NCBI RefSeq assembly: GCF_020519665.1
Contig: NZ_CP084703.1
Span: forward strand, 620,001-684,000
Direction: 5' to 3'
DNA length: 64,000 nt
Origin: Bacillus shivajii
GTDB lineage: Bacteria > Bacillota > Bacilli > Bacillales > Salisediminibacteriaceae
The position numbers and the translations under genes are program-made. This document shows, one piece after another, positions 58,723 through 64,000 of this stretch (position 1 is the first letter of the stretch; the number at the start of each line of letters is the position of its first letter). A model generated the notes under the pieces. It saw nothing but the letters and a program-made list of their open reading frames with translations. It had not been told where the DNA came from and did not search any database.

Positions 58723-60249
58723 GTGGGGGAAAAGAAAAAAGGTATGTTTCAACGTTTCTTAGACGGTGTTGAAACACTCGGTAATAAACTTCCTCATCCG
58801 GTGACATTATTTGCGATTTTAGCATTAGCTGTCATTATGATCTCTGGAATTGTTTCAGCGATTGGTGTCAGTGTTGAGCACCCAGGTGAAGAAGGGACAA
58901 TGGTCGAGGTTAATAACCTCATGAGTGCAGAAGGGGTAGAATACATTTTTACGAGTATGGTCGATAACTTCATCGGATTTGCTCCGTTAGGGGTTGTTCT
59001 TGCGACGATGATAGGTATTGGACTAGCTGAGCGTACTGGTTTAATTAGTGCGTGCTTACGTGGATTTGTATTATCTGTACCAAAGCGTCTAATTACTGCT
59101 GGACTTGTTTTTGCAGGGATCATGTCTAGTGTTGCATCTGACGCAGGGTATGTTGTCTTACCGCCATTAGGTGCAGTTATCTTCGCAGCAATTGGTCGTC
59201 ATCCGCTTGCTGGTCTTGCAGCAGCGTTTGCTGGGGTATCAGCTGGATTTAGTGCGAACTTATTCTTATCAGCGACTGATCCGTTACTTGGGGAACTAAC
59301 AATTCAAGCAGCTGCTACAATTGACCCAGCTTATGCTGAGGGTATGAACATTGCGATGAACTATTACTTCATCATCGCCTCTGTATTTGTTTTAACTTTT
59401 GTAGGTGCTTGGGTTACGGAAAAAATTGTTGAGCCTCGTCTTGGTGAATATAAAGGTGAATTCCGTGAGAACATACAAGGTCTTGACGCTACAGAAAAGA
59501 AAGGTCTTACTTGGGCTGGTATTGCTATTTTAGTTGGTGTCGTTTTAACGGCATTATTAATTGTTCCAAGTGATGCACCATTACGTGGTGAAGATGGAGC
59601 GATCATTCAATCTCCATTTATGAGTTCATTAGTACCAATTATTACTTTATTATTCTTCATTCCAGGTCTTGCGTATGGAATTGCTACAAAAGGTATTCGT
59701 AACGATAAAGATGTGGCAAACCAAATGTCTGATACGATGGCGTCAATGGGGATGTTTATCGTCCTTGCATTTACTGCCGGTCAGTTCGTGGCATTTTTCG
59801 CAGAAACAAACTTAGGAATGATTATCGGAGTTTATGGTGCACAATTCTTAGATAGCATTAATTTATCTGGAATACCGTTAATTATTGGCTTTATCATCGT
59901 TGCTGGTTTTATTAACTTATTTATCGGAAGTGCTTCCGCTAAGTGGGCAATGATGGCGCCAGTATTTGTTCCGATCATGATGTATCTTGGATACTCTCCG
60001 GAAATGACGCAAATGGCTTACCGTATCGCAGACTCAACAACAAACATCATTACACCGTTAATGACGTACTTTGCGATCATTATTGCATTTGCACAAAAAT
60101 ACGATAAGAAGATGGGTATTGGTACACTAATCTCCGTTATGTTCCCATTCTCGATCGCATTTACAATTATTTGGACAATCATGTTAATCGTTTGGATGAT
60201 GTTCGGTATTGACTTAGGACCAGGATCACCAATCTATTACGAAGGATAA
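58723..60249 (+). CDS. AbgT-family transporter
   Basis: 508 residues, about 12-13 membrane spans; p-aminobenzoyl-glutamate transporter family, with LGNKLPHPVTLFAILA at the N-terminus, SDAGYVVLPPLGA, GVSAGFSANLFLSATDPLL and FIGSASAKWAMMAPVFVPIMM. Members import p-aminobenzoyl-glutamate or export sulfonamides; which applies is not clear. GTG start; the AAAGGGG ribosome site is somewhat far (about 11 bases). Confidence 0.92.
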   Translation: MGEKKKGMFQRFLDGVETLGNKLPHPVTLFAILALAVIMISGIVSAIGVSVEHPGEEGTMVEVNNLMSAEGVEYIFTSMVDNFIGFAPLGVVLATMIGIGLAERTGLISACLRGFVLSVPKRLITAGLVFAGIMSSVASDAGYVVLPPLGAVIFAAIGRHPLAGLAAAFAGVSAGFSANLFLSATDPLLGELTIQAAATIDPAYAEGMNIAMNYYFIIASVFVLTFVGAWVTEKIVEPRLGEYKGEFRENIQGLDATEKKGLTWAGIAILVGVVLTALLIVPSDAPLRGEDGAIIQSPFMSSLVPIITLLFFIPGLAYGIATKGIRNDKDVANQMSDTMASMGMFIVLAFTAGQFVAFFAETNLGMIIGVYGAQFLDSINLSGIPLIIGFIIVAGFINLFIGSASAKWAMMAPVFVPIMMYLGYSPEMTQMAYRIADSTTNIITPLMTYFAIIIAFAQKYDKKMGIGTLISVMFPFSIAFTIIWTIMLIVWMMFGIDLGPGSPIYYEG

Positions 60250-60270
60250 TCAATCAGCTTATAAATACAA

Positions 60271-60313
60271 AAAAAGGCTTATAAAGGTGCCAGGCACCTT
60301 TATAAGCCTTTTT
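60271..60313. terminator. AbgT terminator, GTGCCAGGCAC palindrome family
   Basis: Perfect inverted repeat, 21-bp arms centred on A60292; the outer arms AAAAAGGCTTATAA / TTATAAGCCTTTTT make it T-rich on both strands. Confidence 0.92.
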
Positions 60314-60573
60314 GTATGATTATGATAAACTTTATGGTTCTATAGGTTGTTTGGTGAATGAATATTTGGAGTGCATTAGGCTTTTTTAGGATGCTTTATT
60401 CGTTGGTTTCGTATATAAATCAGATTAATGAATTCCCCTATGAACCGTCCTTCAGTTCGTGAATATTTATATATTATAAGAGGACTTAAAGATGATTGCT
60501 AAACCGAATGTATGATTATCTATACAGGAAGCGGGAAAGTAGAATATACGTGCGAACTTTAGGAGGAGAGTTC

Positions 60574-60714
60574 ATGAGTATCGAAGATTTAAAGGAAGTC
60601 ATGTCAAAGATTAAGGCTGAAAGTGAAGAGCGGCCTGATATGTGTACGAAAGAAGTGATGAATATTATAAATGAAAATCTATCTCGAAAGCTTCAACGAA
60701 TAGAAAAAAGGTAA
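60574..60714 (+). CDS. Small hypothetical protein (46 residues)
   Basis: MSIEDLKEVMSKIKAESEER..., strongly helical and charged, one Cys. ATG 60574 follows AGGAGGAGAG by five bases; a longer ATG frame from 60496 has no ribosome site. It has its own terminator. Conserved function unknown. Confidence 0.65.
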   Translation: MSIEDLKEVMSKIKAESEERPDMCTKEVMNIINENLSRKLQRIEKR

Positions 60715-60756
60715 TAAGTGTATGATTTGTTGAGAACGCTAATCATCACGACGAAT

Positions 60757-60797
60757 AAAAAGACAACCCTCTATTAGAAGACAGGTTGTCTTTTTTT
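60757..60797 (+). terminator. Terminator after the 60574 gene
   Basis: AAAAGACAACCT / AGGTTGTCTTTT hairpin with T run. Confidence 0.9.
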
Positions 60798-60877
60798 CTG
60801 TCGTTAACAAGAAGAAGCATAAAACCCTTTTTCATACAATAATTAGTGGCAGGTATGCTTTACTTGTTGCGATAAAT

Positions 60878-61321
60878 TTAATCCTTTTTATTTTTCATCG
60901 TATCATACTGTTTTTTAGCGTTACGTAAGTAGTAAATGAATGCAGCACCACGCAAAATCCCTTCAAGACCATTTTTATCTAATATATCAGTTCCTGCTTT
61001 TGCTCTTTCTGCTTTATCAGATGTTAGCCGGACCATAGAAGATGTTAAATGGTGAGCGGATTCTCCAGTGTCATGAATTATTTTAAAAAGTGGATTTAAC
61101 TGACCAATTTTTTCATTTACGTCTAACAAGGTTTCGTTTGTATTGTGAAGAATTAATGTTGCTTCACTTGTCACTTCTTCAATGCTTTTTTCCGTTGTTT
61201 TAACAGTATCTGCTGTATGTGACAACGTTGTCGTTAAATTTTTTAAAACAGGAATAAGGTAAAAAACGAGTACAGAAAAACCTAAAGATAAAATGAATAC
61301 ACCAATACCTAACCAGTCCAT
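60878..61321 (-). CDS. DUF948 protein
   Basis: 147 residues: one N-terminal membrane span, then a helical region VKTTEKSIEEVTSEATLILHNTNETLLDVN typical of DUF948, predicted coiled coil, and a basic C-terminus. General-stress-type envelope protein family of unknown function. GAGGTGATT lies before the ATG. Start overlaps the DUF5665 gene by 13 bp. Confidence 0.85.
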   Translation of the reverse strand: MDWLGIGVFILSLGFSVLVFYLIPVLKNLTTTLSHTADTVKTTEKSIEEVTSEATLILHNTNETLLDVNEKIGQLNPLFKIIHDTGESAHHLTSSMVRLTSDKAERAKAGTDILDKNGLEGILRGAAFIYYLRNAKKQYDTMKNKKD

Positions 61322-61689
61322 GTTGAATCACCTCGATAAATAGTAGTTTGTTCGCGGTTTGCCTCAATAACATCAACTAAATTAGCGATGTATTCCCCGA
61401 TGACAGGGAGGGAGGCAATCTGATATAGAACGAAAATGAAGATACCGATAAAAATAGCTGTACCAATCGTCAGGCCAACTCCGCGTGCAACTCCAGCTAG
61501 CAGATTCACCTTTACCACTTCTTTTTTACTTGTGAAGTGATAAGCGATATCTTTTAAGCGACCTTTTGTCGTCATTTCTTCAAGCTTATCTAGAAGCTTT
61601 TCGAATCGTTCATTTTCATCGTTCCGCTTTGAGTTGTTATGGTGTTTTGGTTGGATTTTTCGTCTTTCCTGGTCCTTTGACAAAGGCAT
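61309..61689 (-). CDS. DUF5665 membrane protein
   Basis: 126 residues: charged N-terminus, FEKLLDKLEEMTTKGRLKDIAYH, then one or two membrane segments GLTIGTAIFIGIFIFVLYQIASLP and an outward tail. Start at ATG 61689, with AAAAGGAG eight bases upstream, rather than GTG 61698. Overlaps DUF948, so the two form an operon. Confidence 0.78.
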   Translation of the reverse strand: MPLSKDQERRKIQPKHHNNSKRNDENERFEKLLDKLEEMTTKGRLKDIAYHFTSKKEVVKVNLLAGVARGVGLTIGTAIFIGIFIFVLYQIASLPVIGEYIANLVDVIEANREQTTIYRGDSTWTG

Positions 61690-61799
61690 ATAACGCACTC
61701 CTTTTAGCGAAACTTGTCCACTTGTGAGTGCTTTTACAATTCCCTGCCTGATTCTATTGTAAACGTTTGGCGTTCTTTTTGCGAAAGAAGTGCTGTCAT

Positions 61800-62621
61800 T
61801 TATTTGAATGATACGTTATCTTTTTTGAAAAAAGCATTTACTTGTCCGCCGAGTAGAAGGCCTAGTCCAATTAAGTAAAACCACAGCATTAAAATAATTA
61901 CACTACTTAAGCTACCGTGTAAAAAAGTGAAGTTACCTATATAACGAACGTAAAATGTCAGCCCCCATGTAGCCAGTTGGATAATAACTGTCGAAACCAG
62001 TGCACCAATCCAAACGTCACGAAAGCGTAAAGGGAGATTGGGTGCCCAACGAAAAAGAATGAGAAAGATAACGTACAAAGAGGCTAAGCTAAGAAACCAT
62101 AAAGAGATTTCCCATGAGAACATCGAGTCTCTTGGAATATCATAAAGGGCGACGACATATTCATCGATCATTACGATAAAAATAGGTAAAGTAAGCTGAA
62201 CAATGATAACAAGTAACGCAAACAATGAGAAAACAATGGATAGTCCGCGTACAAGAAAAAAAGACCTTGTCTCATCGACTGCATATGTTTTGTTTAAAGA
62301 ACGAATCGTTGCATGAATACTATTACTCGTAGCAATTAATGTAATTACAATTCCGAGTGAAAACAACCCGCCTCGTTTATCGATCGTTAGTTCAGTAAGG
62401 TTTCGCTCGATGAGTGGACCGACATTTGGCGGAGCATGAGAGATCACATATTGTACAAACCTTGTCGATTCTAAAGGCAAATAGCGAATAAAGGTAACCG
62501 CAAAGAGTAAAAAAGGGAAAAACATCATAAAAAAATAAAACGCAAGCTGTGCTGCATCATCGATTAAATGATTAATTCTTAATCGAAGAAAAAGGTCTTT
62601 CCCCTGACTAATGACTGACAT
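61800..62621 (-). CDS. YihY/BrkB-family inner membrane protein
   Basis: 273 residues, six membrane spans; characteristic DDAAQLAFYFFMMFFPFLLF near the N-terminus, ATSNSIHATIRSLNKTY in the middle and GSLSSVIILMLWFYLIGLGLLLGGQVNA at the end. Once called ribonuclease BN in error; a transport role is suspected. AAAGGGGAT precedes the ATG. Confidence 0.92.
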   Translation of the reverse strand: MSVISQGKDLFLRLRINHLIDDAAQLAFYFFMMFFPFLLFAVTFIRYLPLESTRFVQYVISHAPPNVGPLIERNLTELTIDKRGGLFSLGIVITLIATSNSIHATIRSLNKTYAVDETRSFFLVRGLSIVFSLFALLVIIVQLTLPIFIVMIDEYVVALYDIPRDSMFSWEISLWFLSLASLYVIFLILFRWAPNLPLRFRDVWIGALVSTVIIQLATWGLTFYVRYIGNFTFLHGSLSSVIILMLWFYLIGLGLLLGGQVNAFFKKDNVSFK

Positions 62622-62692
62622 TTAATAAATCCCCTTTGCAAGAAGCCTATTTTTCATCATTATCGTTCCCAATAACAAAAGAATTACAAAAA

Positions 62693-62744
62693 AACCAAGT
62701 GCCAGGCACCTGGTGATGAATTTCCAGGTGCCTGGCACTTGGTT
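62693..62744. terminator. Large inverted repeat with two GTGCCWGGCAC cores
   Basis: Perfect 21-bp arms AACCAAGTGCCAGGCACCTG(G) and complement with a 10-base loop; each arm itself contains the palindrome core. It follows the minus-strand PPOX gene, where TTTTTTT on the minus strand can complete a terminator. Either one 21-bp hairpin or two small ones can form. Confidence 0.85.
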
Positions 62745-62758
62745 AAATATGGTGTTTT

Positions 62759-63394
62759 TTAGTAAAGGCGGTTGCTATACCCTTCAATCAATTGCTGGTT
62801 GAGAGCGTATTCTGACTGATCCTTCATATTTGCGTGGTCTTTTAGCATTTTTCCAGCTGATGATAAGTGCTCAACAGTTGGCCATTTGTCACCTTCCCAC
62901 AAATTTGAGCGTTTTATTGCTTTTGCACAATGGATATAAGCTTGTTCTACAGTAACTGCAATGCCTAAAAGGGGGACTTTTCCGTTTACGGCCATGTTTT
63001 GCAGAACCTCTCTATCTTGTATAAGATAGCCTTTTCCATTAACCCTTAACGTTTCGCCGAAGCCAGGAATCATAAATAACAGACCAACATGTCCATTTTC
63101 CAAGATATTTGTTAACGAATCAGCCCGCCTGTTCCCTGGACGTTCAGGAATAACAAGGTGCTTTTCATCAATGACATGGACAAAACCAGGGGCGTCTCCG
63201 CGTGGGGAACTGTCGCATTTTCCTTCACTATCTGACGTTGATAAAATCAAAAACGGTGAAGAAGAGATATAGGTTTTGCAATGTTCATCTAGCAGGTCTA
63301 TCACTTTATTTTTTGCCAATGAACTTGGTTCACCTAATATATTGGACAGTTGCTCTTTATGTGTAATTACATTTGTAAATGGAATCGCACTCAT
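62759..63394 (-). CDS. FMN-dependent PPOX-type flavoprotein (MSMEG_1061-like)
   Basis: 211 residues. Pyridoxamine-phosphate-oxidase-like split barrel: FLILSTSDSEGKCDSSPRGDAPGFVHV, LVIPERPGNRRADSLTNILENGHVGLLFMIPGFGETLRVNG and AYIHCAKAIKRSNLW are family signatures. Probably binds FMN or F420-like cofactor; substrate unknown. GGAGGCGA precedes the ATG, which overlaps the stop of the ArsA-type gene by four bases. Confidence 0.88.
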   Translation of the reverse strand: MSAIPFTNVITHKEQLSNILGEPSSLAKNKVIDLLDEHCKTYISSSPFLILSTSDSEGKCDSSPRGDAPGFVHVIDEKHLVIPERPGNRRADSLTNILENGHVGLLFMIPGFGETLRVNGKGYLIQDREVLQNMAVNGKVPLLGIAVTVEQAYIHCAKAIKRSNLWEGDKWPTVEHLSSAGKMLKDHANMKDQSEYALNQQLIEGYSNRLY

Positions 63395-64000
63395 AGGTTC
63401 GCCTCCGTTTTGCGATGATATAGTTGTTTGCCAATCAGGTTCGCCATGTCCAATAGATGAGCTTGTTCAGAAATATCTTCTTCCAATAGTGGAAGGTGAA
63501 TTTGTTTTAGCCCCTCAAACGATTCATTGATTTCTCTTAAGTATGTTTGTTGCTGTAATTTTCGTTTTTGAAAAAACGAGCCGTCTACTTCATTAGGTAA
63601 AATTTTGTTTATAATCAGTCCTAGTACTGGAATACGGTGCTTCTCTAATGTGTCAACCCCGCGGCGAGCTTCTTGAATTGGCAAGCGCTCTGGATTCATT
63701 ACGAATAAAAATCCAGTCTTATCTCTATTTAGCAAAACATCTCGTACTTTCGAGAATTTCTCACGACGTTTTTGTAACGTTTGATAAATAGGGTCGTCAA
63801 TAGGTTCTCCGTCATTTAATAATTGCGTATAATCTTCATTTGTTTTCTTTCGTCGTTCAAGCATCCCGTCCATCCAAACTCCCATGACTTCGGGCAATGT
63901 TAAAAGACGTAAAGTATGACCTGTCGGTGCTGTATCAAAAATAAGTAAATCAAACTTTGGAAGTTCCTCTAAAATAAGTGAAGTAATCCGATCAAACAGT
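63391..64000 (-). CDS. ArsA/GET3-type ATPase (5' partial, runs off the window)
   Basis: 202 C-terminal residues are visible. FDLLIFDTAPTGHTLRLLTLP is the switch/Walker-B region of the ArsA/TRC40 family, and VLGLIINKILPNE carries the base-recognition Asn-Lys region. The P-loop lies beyond the window. Eukaryotic relatives guide tail-anchored proteins and some bacterial ones drive arsenite export; no arsenic genes are seen here. The frame is open to base 64000, so the first ATG inside (63897) is not the start. Confidence 0.88.
   Translation of the reverse strand, partial: LFDRITSLILEELPKFDLLIFDTAPTGHTLRLLTLPEVMGVWMDGMLERRKKTNEDYTQLLNDGEPIDDPIYQTLQKRREKFSKVRDVLLNRDKTGFLFVMNPERLPIQEARRGVDTLEKHRIPVLGLIINKILPNEVDGSFFQKRKLQQQTYLREINESFEGLKQIHLPLLEEDISEQAHLLDMANLIGKQLYHRKTEANL

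Overview
The window is a chromosomal segment of a low-GC Gram-positive bacterium of the Bacillaceae. The backbone follows the Bacillus subtilis order yebA-guaA-pbuG-yebE-yebG-purEKBCSQLFMNHD-yerA-yerB-yerC-pcrB-pcrA-ligA-yerH-opuE/putP-gatCAB-dgkB. A guanine-class riboswitch before guaA, very acidic secreted lipoproteins and several Na+-coupled carriers suggest an alkaliphilic or salt-tolerant lineage. This is inferred from sequence recall, not from a search.

Layout. 1-8.8 kb: end of a transglutaminase membrane protein (yebA), guaA and pbuG, each of the latter two behind its own purine riboswitch; a type III polyketide synthase/methyltransferase pair; yebE and yebG. 8.8-9.8 kb: a non-coding region with a dispersed structured repeat, a short 20-bp tandem array, a PurR-box pair, promoter, riboswitch and terminator. 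9.86-22.66 kb: the complete twelve-gene purine operon, IMP from PRPP, with overlapping or coupled cistrons. 22.7-34.6 kb: two small minus-strand membrane genes, yerA, yerB, yerC, an inserted NERD nuclease-domain gene set inside a 20-bp tandem array, then pcrB-pcrA-ligA-camS. 35-41.7 kb: a 34-residue membrane protein coupled to a Na+/proline symporter, a GltS-type carrier and gatCAB. 41.7-50.2 kb: accessory block inserted between gatB and dgkB, beginning with a 57-unit 20-bp array and including a lone GIY-YIG nuclease between imperfect inverted repeats, an amidase, an amidohydrolase and unknown membrane proteins. 50.3-64 kb: dgkB, a toroid-fold protein, an ABC exporter, a DUF418 protein, a dihydroorotate-dehydrogenase-like/membrane fusion, an AbgT carrier, DUF948/DUF5665, a YihY/BrkB protein, a PPOX flavoprotein and the end of an ArsA/GET3-type ATPase.

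Purine logic: guaA, pbuG and the pur operon all carry C74-type (guanine-sensing) aptamers with downstream terminators. pbuG and purE also carry near-consensus inverted PurR boxes in the same position relative to the -35. At pbuG the boxes coincide with the guaA terminator stem, so one sequence may end guaA and regulate pbuG.

The most unusual content is non-coding. Three sequence families of tandem arrays share an exact 20-bp period in which about half the unit is conserved and half is variable. A second theme is eight loci with a shared GTGCCWGGCAC palindrome core inside terminator-like hairpins whose outer arms differ locus by locus. I found no CRISPR array, rRNA, tRNA or complete known insertion sequence.
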